Program-made: the position numbers and the translations under genes
From: Toxotes chatareus
Lineage: Eukaryota > Chordata > Actinopteri > Toxotidae
DNA: 64,000 nt
Assembly (NCBI GenBank): GCA_016801885.1
Contig: CM028894.1
Coordinates: 8,501,241-8,565,240 of the forward strand
Direction of reading: 5' to 3'
Shown here: positions 10,945 to 23,720 of the stretch, one piece after another
Layout of the letters: the number at the start of each line of letters is the position of its first letter
Numbering within the stretch: the stretch's first letter is position 1
The notes under the pieces: generated by a model
Seen by the model: the letters and a program-made list of their open reading frames with translations, nothing else
The model's database searches: none
What the model was told of the DNA's origin: nothing

Positions 10945-12756
10945 GACTGGCGAAGGTGTTTTTTATTGAATATACAGCATGATGTTCCTCAGCAAAGATA
11001 GACTATGTTTGAGGAAAGCCACAGAACTTCCCATAGCAGAACTTATAAACAGAAAATAAATATCACCATGAAAACATGAAGAAATGTCTGACGTAACAAG
11101 TTAAGACTGATCTCTAATGTATTAGGCACTTAAAGTGTTTGGTGTGTTCAGGAAACATGCCAGAAACTCTTAGCTAAAGCAAGCAAGATATAGCTGATAT
11201 AAAACATTTAATTCCAAGATTAATGTGCTTTCCATAAAAGCAAAGAACATTTAGAGTATATAAACATGCATACGCAGTGTACGAGCAAACAATTAGAAAA
11301 ACTTAGTCAAATTAAAAGCACATCTACAACAAAACAAAGTTAATGAAATGCATAGGAGAAAAACACAGATTTTAATGTCCCTTTAAGTAATGTTAATGTT
11401 GATGCACATCCAATTCAATCTCTAGGCATACAGCTCTACACATGAGAGCCATTATACTCCCAAAGTACACTGGCAATGACAGAACATAAATTTTAATTTG
11501 GCAAGGCACCATCATAAGAGAGAGGAACTTAGACGGAGGACATATTTAAAAAAAAAGTTCTCATAGATCAGTCCCACAAGGTTCTTGAAGTGCTTGGTGA
11601 AATATGCTGTAAAATGTCAAAACTGCATCTGCTTTTCTCAACATGCTTGTCTAATGGTATTATTTTCTAGAAGCCTTTCAAGTGGTCTAATTTTTGTTTT
11701 TAAATATTGAAAGGTTTGCCCAAAATTGCAAGGTCTCTCAAATAAAGTGGCCATTGGTTGAATTTGTATTTATGTCTATGCAAAGTCACAGTTATCCAGC
11801 TGGGATCAAAATACTCATATATTTGTTTTTTGGGATTAATGAGCAGTTGTTGTGTTTGATGCCATCCCCAGGCAGTGTCTAGAGACTGATAGAAATTGCA
11901 TTTACAGCCAGCTAATCTGCAAAAGCAAATACATTTTGTAGAATTCATCATTCATTCATTCATCTTCAATTTTTACTCATTTCTGTTATACCATGTCCCT
12001 CTCTGCATCTCCTGTTCTCATCTCTATCTCGGAGAGCAAAGTGCTACAGATAAGGGTTTGGAGCTGGGAAAAGCACATACAGGAACAGATAGTAGTGTAA
12101 ATACGCTGCTATCAGTGACGTGCTACAATGTCATGGTTCATGGCACAATATTTACCCACAAACTGACATACAAAAACGAGACTTCACAGTCAGCAGGAGG
12201 AAGTCTGCTGTTTTGTAGATAATAGGGATAATAAATAATAAGGATATAACTTAATAGCTGCAATCTGTTACATTTAAATTACACCATTTTACCTGGGAAT
12301 CTAAATCTCTTGAAGATGAAATGATTTTACTGTCTCATGATTAAATCATAGGATTACTGATGAAGGTGAAATCATTCCATAGACTCTATTCAGCAGATGA
12401 AGGGAGGTGTGTGCTTTGTCCCTATCAACATGTCTATTCTCAGTCATGAAGTCACAGGAAGTACTGCGTCAGTACTTGTAAATATCCCCTATCAACATTT
12501 AATTGTGCCGTCATCAAATGCAGACTTAAAGTGCAGCAGTAGTACAGTATCTCCTTTTTAACTGAAATGTCAGCCCGCAAAAAGAAAGCTCTGATCTGTT
12601 GCTCATTTCCAGCTGCAATCTGTCTAAAAGTCATTTATCACAGAGGTGAACATATAAATTGATTATAATGTGGAATATTAACATTCTAGAGCTAATTATT
12701 TTAACTCCTGCTGGTAGAGGTGGAAGAAGTAATAAATCTGAGCTGTTGATAGAGAC
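10945..12756. other. Non-coding stretch, nothing recognised
   Basis: Unique AT-rich DNA. A (CATT)n run occurs near 11,947-11,963. No open frame over 110 codons and no recognisable element. Confidence 0.5.
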
Positions 12757-13185
12757 AGAGAGAGAGAGAGAAGTGGTTAGTGTTTGCAGCACACACACAC
12801 ACACACCTACACATGCACACACGCACACACACGCACAAACACACACACACACACACGGATGCACACACAGACACGCACAGACTCTGCCTGTAGCTCTGGG
12901 AGTCCACATTGAGCCATCTTCCCTCTGAGCTCCACAAGAGCCATTGACTACACAGGGAGCGCTACAGAGAGGACAAGAGAGAGAGAGAGAGAGAGAAAGA
13001 GAGGGGCTGGTTATTGGTAGGCAGAAAGGTGGAGGTGAAGGAAGATAGAAAGAAGGGGGAAGCGGAGGGAGAGTAAAACATGTTAGCGCATAAAGATGGA
13101 GAGAAAGTGAGGCAAGGATTGGAAAGAATAAGTCAGAGATACATCAACAGAGAGGGAATGAGGGATGAGAGAAAGAATGGATGTA
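12757..13185. repeat. GA / CA microsatellites and polypurine tract
   Basis: A GA run at about 12,757-12,771, an imperfect CA run at 12,790-12,856, a second GA run at about 12,976-13,003, then more than 150 bases of G/A-rich DNA. ORFs of 78-92 codons here translate the repeat. Confidence 0.85.
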
Positions 13186-13473
13186 AAGGTGCATGATTCC
13201 CTTGCTGAGTAACGATCAGATGTGAATAGTGATGAGGACATGATGGCTGACATGCTCTGAAAGCATGGGATTCTCAAAGAGGCATACATATACACATAAA
13301 CGTGTGTTAAATACACATGATATGTGCTTACATGTGCATTGATTGTTGATGAGTTAAAAATATAACTGATTATATAACTGAATTTTTGACTCATAAGATT
13401 TCCCTTCACTGGCTTTTGTCAGCTTTGGGCCTCCGTACAACGGTATGGACTCATGTACACTTGAGTCAAGAAG

Positions 13474-13475
<2 letters not shown>

Positions 13476-13524
<49 letters not shown>
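13476..13524 (+). repeat. (CA)24-25 microsatellite
   Basis: A perfect 49-base dinucleotide run, one of the two longest CA runs in the window and likely polymorphic. Confidence 0.95.
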
Positions 13525-13526
<2 letters not shown>

Positions 13527-13958
13527 ACCCACACACACATCAGTATGCTGTGTTGCCAGGAGTAGCAAAGAGAAATTCATTGCCCCTGGCAGACTGTGTA
13601 AACAGGCTTCGCAGACAATGACAAATTTGATTAATTGAATTCTGTCACCATTTTGCCACCACAACAAGTAAGATGAGGACGATTGTCACACACTGCACAT
13701 ATCAGCAGCCTGAAGTTTCTCATTTTGCATACTGAAATTTCAAATTGATTAAACCCATTTTTTTACAATCTGCCATCTGTATTTAAACATTATTTCTCCC
13801 AGACTCACTGGTGCAAAGAAATTGAATATACAATGCACACAAAATAATATACACAGTAAATGATGATTTTGTGATAGAAGGAGTTTAATGAGTTTGATGC
13901 CTCCAGAGGAGCTTTTTTTTGAGAGAAATATTGAGAAATAAGTGCCATACATTTTCAG

Positions 13959-13981
13959 ACACACACACACACACACACACA
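13959..13981 (+). repeat. (AC)11 microsatellite
   Basis: Perfect 23-base run. Confidence 0.95.
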
Positions 13982-15224
13982 GAGCCCTGGAGTGGCCATG
14001 TGTGGCAGAGAGTTGTACTGTGGGTTAGGCCAGCTGTCCCTAAATTTGAAGTGCACCTGTATTCTAACCTTTATGGTAAAGGCATTGAAATGGCCCAGAG
14101 AGAGCTGACATGCAGGGTTAGCAACTTTATTCTGTCATTTTTCTCATGTTCCAAAGACAAGTGCAGCAGTTTGAAAGTCTTACCTGAAGACAGGCTGTAC
14201 ATAAACTTATCTCATGCACAAAAATTAATCACAATGCAGGAACAAATTGCATCTTGTGCATTCAAAATAGCATTTTGAACGCTCACTGTAAAAAAACTTG
14301 GCCCTAATATATACCTTATTTTCTCTCTATGGTCACTCCAGGGCCAGAGTACATGCATACTCACAAAGCACAAACCCCAACGAGGAAACTGCAGAAAACA
14401 AATCAAACTAGTCAACGCAAAAATATTTTTACTAGTTAATCTCCCTCATCCCCTCTCATCTGATTTTTCTTTGTATATTTCTGTTTAAATTGGTATCACT
14501 GTGATGACACTGAGCTCCTATAACTTCACTTGGAAGAAAGAACAGGGGAAAAGGGGCCAGAGAAAGTTAAGGAATAAGAGAGGGCAGCTTTGGGAGTAGA
14601 AAAAGAAATCGTCTTTAGGTCACCCAGAGGTGGGAAACTGTCTTCTCTAATGCACTTTCCATTTGTCAGAGAGTATCAGTCAGACCCACACACCGAGAGG
14701 CACACGCACAGGCGACGCCGAGCGACTAGAGCACACTGTCGCCCATTTCAGGCATCATTACTTGGCAGAATGTTCCAAATTTGTTGCAGATACAATTTTC
14801 CACACTTTAACCAGACGAATAAGCTGAGTGGAAATAAACAAAATTTGTGTTTGCTAAGATGTTAGACATTACAGCAGCAGGCAGAGTGAGGAAGGTTGGA
14901 GGACAGTGGCATCTCTCTCGTTAGCTCAGATTACAACACGCTGTCTCATGTTTTCAATTAAGCTCCGGTGACCGAGCTGCAGCGGCTTACTGTGAGACAA
15001 TGTCACAGTTGTGATCTGATGTGAAATGTTTACAAGAATGTGACACACGTCAAGCTTCTGTGTATCTGCGGTCTCAGTAGCCTCAACACATGAAATGGTT
15101 CGGTGCTTAAAACTACTACGATGTATCTTTGTCTGAGTTAATAGCCATATTTCTGGCTCGTGCAAATCTCATGTGAGAATCTAAACACCAGTGGCCAAAC
15201 ATGCAAGCACACGCCAACTCCTGC
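13982..15224. other. Non-coding stretch, nothing recognised
   Basis: Unique sequence without element ends, tandem repeats or splice-framed coding potential. Confidence 0.5.
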
Positions 15225-15262
15225 ATGAGCTTTTCCACTCTGGGGAGAGCGGAAAAGCTCAT
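15225..15262. repeat. Perfect inverted repeat, 12-bp arms
   Basis: ATGAGCTTTTCC (15,225-15,236) and GGAAAAGCTCAT (15,251-15,262) are exact complements around a 14-base loop. The stem is far shorter than a microRNA precursor, and flanking bases do not extend the pairing. Confidence 0.85.
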
Positions 15263-16805
15263 TTTGCTTTTCCACTAAAAGTTTGGAGGACTGCTTCTCC
15301 TTGCAAATGAACATCTGTCCTTCTGAGTGATATTTTTTTAAAGGATGTGAGAAGATTGCTGAAGTGGCCATTAGGGTCAGTTATCTAGCCAGAGCTCTGT
15401 ATACACTTCAATATGTCCATATATTTTCATTGCATTCTGTGTTGCATGTCAAACATGATATCTACTTTATCTTATCTTTTCTTAGACATCAATATATGTT
15501 ACTGGTAATCAATATATTACAGTTGCTTGCTTTCCATTAGTTTTGATGATTCTGCTTATGGGTGGTCAAATCTCATCGCCATCTGATTGATAAAGTTGTC
15601 CCACAAAGATAAATTTAAGGGCCTCTTCCAGTATTCTATATTTCTTTTCCAAATGAGCATCGCAATGTCCATTTTTCAGGCTGATGATAGCATCTTGTGC
15701 GCCACCAGCTCTATCACAAACCAGGCCTTCTGTGGCTTACAGTCGACTTTATATGATCTCCAGACCTCCTTGATTAATTTATAGGAATTTGATTGGACAG
15801 CAGACTGTCCTAAAAATAAAAAAGAGAAAAGCTATTCAACTAACTATACACTGTAAGCTTATGCTGCTGCCGCTGCCCTTAAACTGCTGGATGCCATTTA
15901 TCACTGTGCCATTTGATTTATGACACAAGACAGCCATCACACTTACTGCTGTGAGTTCAAAGAAAAAATCAGATGGTAACTGACCACTAGTAAGCCCCGA
16001 CACAAGTGTTTCCATTGTCTATGTTGCCATGATATTTATCACCCATTTCTGAACTAGACCCCTACATCAGACCTCAGTGAAACTTTTGAACATACTGAGC
16101 TTAACTTACTTACTTATGTTAGAAGTAGTTAATATACTGTTTAGACACTGTCACTCTAGATTTTTTAGAAGTAAGGCATCACAGCTTCTAGCACAGATGT
16201 TCCATTCATCACGCCACTCTCACGCCTTGGTATTGTTTAAAATTTAATTTACAGTCACTATCATATCTTTTTCACAAAAATGTGAAAATGATAATCTTTT
16301 CCATTTCTCCCCACATAAGTTTTTCATTATTCTGGGCAGGGAAGTCCCATTAAAGATTTTTTTTTCTTTTACAAGGATGCATTAAAAAAAAAAAGGAAGA
16401 AACTATTCATTATTTTATTTGTGTGTTTTCAAACACAGTTTATAGTCTGTGTCACTGTCGCTTTAATGACTTATTCATAAACACTGTCAGAGGCTGGATC
16501 TATCTTAACAAATATAGGCCTACAGCAATATGACAGTTCTGCATTTGGCCCCACTGAATTTTTCATAAGAATGGATAAAACAGAGTGAGGAGGGAGAAGT
16601 AAGGCGTAAAGAATGCACACAACAATGCACACAAAATAAGAGTGACAACAAATGAACACATGACTTCCACCTCTGATAAGGGCAACATGCAAACATTAAA
16701 AGAGGGGGCGTGATATGGGATTTATCCAGTTCGGATGTTTTCATCACCTGCTTATCATTGCGTATAAGTGGCCTTTGTATGAATGAAGGCTTGTAGGTGG
16801 AGGGA
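15263..16805. other. Non-coding stretch, nothing recognised
   Basis: AT-rich unique DNA with small A and T homopolymers near 16,360-16,395. Confidence 0.5.
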
Positions 16806-17150
16806 GGTTGTTGCTTTGCCTCTTCCTTCTCTTCTTCCTGTAATACAGAGCCACTAAAGCAGCTTCTTCTCTCCCCCACCATCTCTGCCTTTTTCCTCCA
16901 GAGTTTGTGTTTTATCTCTGTCGTTCCCTCGTTGCTACTTTATCTGACTCTTTCTCACACACCCAGATTCTCCCACGCAGCATTATTTCATAAAAGAGCA
17001 GGAATTTTATCAGAATTTGGAAACCCTGTGCTATGTAATGTTGCCTCTCTATCTGTCTTTCTCTTGTTCTCCCATTTTCTCTTGTGTCTTCGGTTTTCCT
17101 CACCCTCTGTCTCTCCTCATTTTCACACACGTCATTCAGCGCTGAGTCAT
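16806..17150 (+). repeat. Pyrimidine-rich tract
   Basis: C/T-biased sequence of about 340 bases with CTCTGTCTTTCTC-like wording, probably decayed microsatellite. It creates a 141-codon frame (16,797-17,222) with Ser/Leu/Phe bias and no domain. Confidence 0.6.
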
Positions 17151-20100
17151 CCTCTCATGTGCATTCAGTGTTTGTCCGTCCGTTGGGTCCTTCCTTTCAA
17201 CCAATCTCACCTTCCTATATAAATCCCTCCCACATCACCTCTCTGAGCCTGGGAGAAAATTGGAAACTTGTCATCGCACTTCTGAGATTAACTTTCACTG
17301 TCACTTGTACCATAAACTCTGAAAACAGACTTAGATGTCTTTAACCTGTTGCACTGAGTGGCCTGATCGCCTCCTGGCTCGAGCTTTATACTGTATTTAG
17401 GGTGGAGACATGAGAGTGGTATCAATCTTCTCATCGTATTTTCAGAAAACGAATATTTCCCAAAATGTCTGTGCAGCAAATGTCAGTTTGACAGTTTTCT
17501 GTGTACGTGTGATATCAAAACTGCCAGCTTTCCAACTTAATCCTCTTTTTTTAATGTAGGAATGAAGGTTAAGGATAATTTGTAGCTTTAATTTGTCACT
17601 TCATGGTTAAAAACACTGATAATTCATTTTTTAGACTTAATTTTTGCTTCTTCCTGTCATTATTTTTGTTTTCATACAAAATTTACAATGTTTATGGCTT
17701 TAGCAACTACAAAATCATGTTATATAATTACATAGCGACTTGTCCCTCTAACTTCAGAATATATAACACAAGGGAAAAGTTTATGGATCAGATTTTGAAG
17801 CTCAGATGTGTAATTGATAATAAAGCTGCTAGAGGCAGAATCTAGATGATGACTTGTTACCATGAGATCCCCGTGTTGAAACGTAGTATATTACTTCCAT
17901 ATATGTAATGTAAGTTTAGTATTTCAAAATAAATTCCTAAACAGTCCTTGTACTTGGAGGCTCTGAAGGGATTACCACTCTGTCCTGCAGACAGACTGCT
18001 TGACAACTACTGATGCGGTTGGTCTAGGAAACACACTCAGCCAGTGATCACACATGCTGGGTATTCAGCAGGATAAGAGGCACTTTGCACCGACGAAACA
18101 CAACACAAAAAGCTGTCACTTTGACCCACACTTAGCATGATCCTACCCACATACTGTACATCTGGTGGAGGTTTGGAGAGTCACAACATGATGCAGCGCT
18201 TGTGTATGCAGATAAAGTTCTGGGTACTACAACATAGCGAGGGGGTAGTTTGTTTGATGTCGTGACTGATCTGAAAGTGGACTAAGTGTTTTGTCTGCTG
18301 GAGTGCTTTTTAACGCTGCTTTTACGGAATACCTGCCCCACCAACCAACAGCGTGTGTGCGTTTTGAGACTCTGCTGCTGCTGTGTTTGTATGTGGCCTC
18401 AGCCACTCTCCTTAAAAAAAGGTCTTTCCCCTGCAGTAAAAGCAAAGTACAAGAGGCACAAACAAAGGGAAAGAGCAGAAAATTAGCAGAAGCAAGAACA
18501 ATAAGGACAGAGGGACTGTGCTGAAGTTCAGCAAAGTAGTTTCAATTAGTACATATGAAAGAATGGTCCTTTGGCTCTGCTTTAAAATGTCATTTCTAAT
18601 AGCTAGGATTAATGAGGGGCTGTGTGATTGTGCACTTAGACACTTTGAAGCGGTATATGGCTCGCTAATAAAATAACTGCAATAATTATGGGAAGAAGTG
18701 ACATCAAAGAACAGTTTCAGAACAGGGAGCCCTGTTTCAGGAGGTTTTATCACCTGTCTATTATTTTTACAGCATTTTCTGAGTGAGGTTCCTCGTTATT
18801 AAGCAGGATGAGTTAACTCAAAATGTGTCCATGCTTAACAGACTTCTAAAAACTGGTCTACACCAAGCTGGACCTTCCTACAGTCTTCAGAGGCCTAAAC
18901 GCCAAACAAAACAACCTATTCAGAGAGCTGACCTATAATTTTATAAATGTTGCCCTCAGTTCACAGTATTGGTCAGTTAGGAGTGCAAAGCTGTGACAGA
19001 AAAGTAAGGGAGAGAGCCTCATGAATAAAAACAACGTTTATGTGTAGCTTCACCTTTAGATCTGCTGTTGATATCAAGCGTATTTGTTCATCACCCTGTG
19101 AAAACCACCTGGGACTTGATGTGCCCCTGTTTCCATTGTTGGATAATGTTATTACCGATTCACTGTATACATTTACCGTTTAGTTCCCCTAACCCTCTGT
19201 GCAGGGCCTGCACTGACTGTTAAGCAGGGATGCTGTGATTACACTACTGATTCCATTTCACAGTGCGTTTATGATGTAGAATACTGTCTAATATAACACA
19301 TTTTATCTTTCAGTAACCTAAATTATTATTGTAAATACTATTTGGTCTTTGTAAACTAAAATACACTCGTGTTTTATCCTAACAATGAATCAAACACTTC
19401 TGTGAGTTTGTTCCTGGCTAAAGTCACAAAACTTTAGAAACCTTTTTACTGAATGCTCCTGAACTCTGGTTTCAGCCTTGAAGAGTTGGAAACTTGAAAA
19501 ATTCGAAAAATCTAATAAAAAAAAAAAAAAAAAAAAAAAAGAAATGTTCGGCCTTCATAAGTTTGGGTTCCTGAAATCCCTTAAGCTAAAAAATGTATTA
19601 GTGCCACCAGGAAAATAAGTATTATTAAAATAACCATTACCTTCTTTTTTCAAGTAATTGGATTTTTTGTAACCATTTTGTTTTTTAGTTTTCACTTAGC
19701 ACTGCCAAATGTGTATGAAATCAGTTCAGACTCCCAGAGTAAAGATTTTGATTAATTTTAGATAAGCTCAATCTGCCTTCTGTAGCTTGCTAGCTCCTAC
19801 CTGTGCTTCAAATTAAATGATTTTGGCTGCCCACCAAGACAACTTGTTCCCTATTACCACCCAACAGAAGTCAAATCACCGTCTCAGTACACAGCCGTCT
19901 TCACTCATCCTCTAAATGCTGAGGGAGGGAGACGTGAAGAAATGTCCAGACAAATTTTACTGCACAAGTTGCTTATGAAAAATACGTGTCTTTGTGCATT
20001 TATTTGCACTACTGAAGATGTCTACGTCCACATCTGTACAGCTGTGTGTGTAAGAGCCATTCAGGGAGCAATATTTCTCCAATTTTACGCAGCAAGTACA

Positions 20101-20404
20101 GGCTAAAATCGGATCTGACACTGTGACATTAATTTAAAACAGAGGCTCGATTCAAACGATAGCTGTAATATTCATCCTGCGTACCTGTACCCTCCCTATA
20201 GTGAAAGAGAGAAGGCTGTACTAAATGGAAATTGATGCAGACATTAGAGGTGCTAAGTTTGAAAGGCAGCGCAGACTTGAATTCAGAACAACTTTTGAGT
20301 TTTTTACTGGACCCAATATCTGGAAAATAGAGTAAAATAGTTACTTGTTCACTAATTCACACAGGACAGTGTGTGAGCCTCTGTGTGTACTCATGCTTGA
20401 CATA
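17151..20404. other. Non-coding stretch with one A24 run
   Basis: Unique sequence. The poly-A run at 19,517-19,540 follows TCTAATAAA, but no target-site duplication or retroposed gene body is evident, so I cannot call it a retrocopy. Confidence 0.5.
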
Positions 20405-20505
20405 GCCCTCTCTCTATTAATAATGCAAAATTGAATTTTCCATTAATTCTTTTAATAAATCCACACTACAAGCTGTCGCTTAATTAGGGGATCATATGTG
20501 CGTTT
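20405..20505. other. Possible conserved non-coding block
   Basis: AT-rich, non-repetitive DNA with several TAAT/ATTA cores (TCCATTAATTC, GCTTAATTAGGGG). It resembles homeodomain-rich enhancer DNA in texture only. Confidence 0.2.
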
Positions 20506-20535
20506 GCAAATGTTTATACGTGGGAGTGTGTGATA

Positions 20536-20995
20536 TGTGGCGGAAGAAGTCTTCAGATCCTTTACTAACCACTTACTTTACTGTACCAATACCACAGTAT
20601 ATAAATAGTTCAAGTAAAAGTCCTGCATTTGAAATCCTACTTATACGTATGTGCTCGTTTTAACTACTTTAGATACAGTTTAGTAGTTTTGTCCAGTGTT
20701 TCCCAATCGAGGGATTTGGCTCAAGGGTCACATGATAAATCTGAGAGGTGGTGAGATGATTAATGGTATGGGAAAGAAAAAAAAATTGATACACACAGTT
20801 GCTTTATTTGTGAAAGATTGCATGATTTTAACCCCTTTGGGCCTAAAACAGTTAATAAAACAAAACTATCTGAGAAGTTTAGAGTGGAAATGTCTCTTTG
20901 GTTCAGTTGCTAACAGCTCAAGGACATTTAAAACGTGACATAGGTTGAATATCACGTGAATTTCTAATGTAAAAATCTTTACACTATTTCCCTCT
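20536..20995 (+). mobile_element. Teleost dispersed repeat (hAT/MITE-like), decayed
   Basis: The opening wording (GGCGGAAGAAGTCTTCAGAT, then CAAGTAAAAGTCCTGCATTT) and the middle (GTCCAGTGTTTCCCAATC, then GATAAATCTGAGAGGTGGTG and AGATGATTAATGG) match a repeat I know from many percomorph introns. A later phrase, AACTATCTGAGAAGTTTAGA, belongs to the same element. No transposase frame is present. Family assignment is from memory and the boundaries are approximate. Confidence 0.65.
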
Positions 20996-23559
20996 GACCT
21001 GTAAAATAATATCACTCAGTGGAGATGCCACTTCTCTTTCTATGGATTCATGCTGTACACTGAACAACACTGTGTTATCTAATACCAGCAGCTGTCAGCA
21101 TAACAAGCAAAGCTTTAAAGACACTGCAAGAACCTCTGTCTCTCACTCACGTGTTTTCTCTATTTGACACTCCGTGTTTTTGTTTCTCTTCATTGATCCG
21201 TCCTCCTTTCTCCTCCTTTGTCCTTCTGCATCTCTCTCATATATCTTTTTCAGGTTTTTCAGTTTCTGAGTGTGTATTTGTTCACTTGGATGTGTGTTAG
21301 TGTGCTCTTTTTTGAGTTGAATACTGCAGCAGCCCTAGGCTACACTTATCCCAGGTTCCTGGCTATTCCGATAGGATGCAGCTTGCTCTTTATCCCTAAA
21401 CAGGGAGAATCCTTTATGTTTTAGGATGTTTTTTTTTTTAACTCTCTCCCTCAGCCCCCCTCCTGCCAGCTGTGGAGCTTTGGACCATGAACAAAGATAG
21501 GTAGACTGTGAGTTGCCTGAAAACAGGGGTTGAAAAAGAGGACAGACTAAAAGAATTAGGGAAAATAAATAAGTGTAACACAGCTGTGGTTCAGAGTTTG
21601 AAAACGTTGCCAGGGAGGAAAGTTACTGAGCAGAGATTCCCTTTGTTAAAAATTCTTGGAAGTTCTTACACAGTGTAACAGCTCCACCTTCTCCGACAGG
21701 GTGACGTGATGATAAATTTGTGCACATTACTGATCAGTAGCTGTGTCCTGGAGGAATGTAATTAATCCAGTCAGTTGCGGACAGTCGGTATGCCTGCCCT
21801 GACATTTTTCTCATTCCAAATTCCTCACATGCTCAGAACTAGTTAACTATGTTGCATTCACTGTAAAGCAGCAGACTCTGGTCATGCGGGCGACTCATTA
21901 AATTTGAAGTGTTTCTCACTTTCCCAGCAACTCTTTTCCTGCATGCTCTGCATACCGAGTTGCCATTTTCAATTAATTTCCCCTCAGCACTCAAACCAAA
22001 ATATGGTCAGACTGGACCTAGAAGAGTGAAGAAGTTAGGGAAAGATGTCACTGCCTTCTGCTGTGGTATTTTTTACTTGGCTATTTTAGTGCAGCCTGCA
22101 AGTAATGTTGGGATGTTATAAAGCTAGTTACAACTCAGTTTTAGTTTTGACAAGGGGATTATACAGTTTGCAATGTGCTGGACAGTGCTAATACAGGAGA
22201 AACCATGCAATAGTTTGTTTTTCTGTTCCACAGAAACAGTAGCCTGTATTATTTGTAAATATACTATACAAAATAATACTATGCAGTCATCCTATGCAGT
22301 ATTTTTGCTTGTGCCACTGTTAAAAATGTTAAATATAAAGAGAAATTTTGTTTTAACGTGACACTGTAAAGGTGGAGAAATTGTAGCACGGTGTTTGGTG
22401 CAATGATGTAAAAGACAAAGCTGAGCTGTGAAACAATACAAAACTTTCCTCCTTTCAAGTGTAATGAAACAGAGTCAAGCCCCAGCTGTCACAGCTGCAG
22501 GATGATTCCCTATTAGACTCCTGGATCTGGTTTCAGCTACAGAAGACTTGTTGTCTGTATTGGCATCCAGCACCAAATCATCTCCCCATCACTGAGAGGC
22601 AGTGATGTCCTCGTTTTGACATTTTTCTTGAAATTACATTAGGATGGAAAAACATTAGGATGCTTTGTACAAAACAACATGTGTACACAAGCACACAGCG
22701 CTGGCCTTGACTGGTGAACCCACATTGCTGCATACAACACTGTTTAAAAATGAGCAGTGTGAGAAATGGCATTGTGTAACCTCACTTTGTTTTAAGTGAA
22801 TTTGCATTTGTAAAAATTCTCCAGTTTCTTTGCTGAAAAAAAAGAGAAGGTATAATAAAAACACAAGGACATGCTGGAATATTCTTTCTGCCTTAAATAT
22901 GTATGTGGTCTGTGCTTTTCCTTGACCCTCTTTAGGCTCCTATGTTCCTCCGATCCAGAACAACTAAGCCATCTGTCTCTGTCTCTCACTCTCACACATG
23001 CGCACACACATGCACATACCTAAACAGAGAAAGAGGATATATATATACAAACACCAACTTAACTAAAACAGACAAACCACTATTGGCCTGAGGAAGACAG
23101 AGAATTGTGTGGTGGTGATCTACAAGAGCAATTCTCCATTTTGAGCAGCACATTAAACATGCTTTTAAAGAGCTGGCGATAAAATGTGAGGCTTGGGGAT
23201 TGGAGAGATGAATCCTTCTCGACAGACTTTTCCCTTGCTTCCCTTGCTCTAAATTACTGGGTTTGGAGGAAGCAAGTGAAGATCAGGGAGATCGAAAAGT
23301 AAATTTATTTCCCTGTGATGTGGGAGACTTGGGGGGTGAGGGGACTAAACAAATTACAAAGACGAAGGAATAACGCGGAGAAAATCGAACGGGAGGATGA
23401 TCAGACAATCAGATGAAATGTGTGCAAATGTGGAGAATCAAATAGTCACTTAGGTCATTTGAAGAAAAAACTGCTCACCTGCAGAAAGACTGTATCTCTC
23501 AAGTTAAGCAGCACTCCAAGAAAATTGCCACATGAGTCAGAGTACTTGTAAAGAGCATT
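20996..23559. other. Non-coding stretch, nothing recognised
   Basis: Unique sequence with no repeat family or gene recognised. Frames are all under 80 codons. Confidence 0.5.
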
Positions 23560-23720
23560 TTCTCCCAAGAGCAACAGCCACAGGATAGAAAACTAATTTA
23601 ATAAGAATTAATTTTGATTACCTAAAATTGTTTGGCACTTAGTACTTCCTTCTCCACCTCTATGGCGTTTGGTTATTGCACGGTAATTAATGAAATCTGT
23701 GTACATTTACTGAATTTATT
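23560..23720. other. Possible conserved non-coding block
   Basis: Non-repetitive DNA dense in TAAT cores (AAGAATTAATTTTGATTACC, CGGTAATTAATGAAATC), consistent in composition with a developmental enhancer. Not testable without alignment. Confidence 0.2.

Noticed and set aside
19517..19540. Poly-A run as the tail of a retrocopy
   Set aside because: No upstream gene-like body, no ORF and no flanking target-site duplication.
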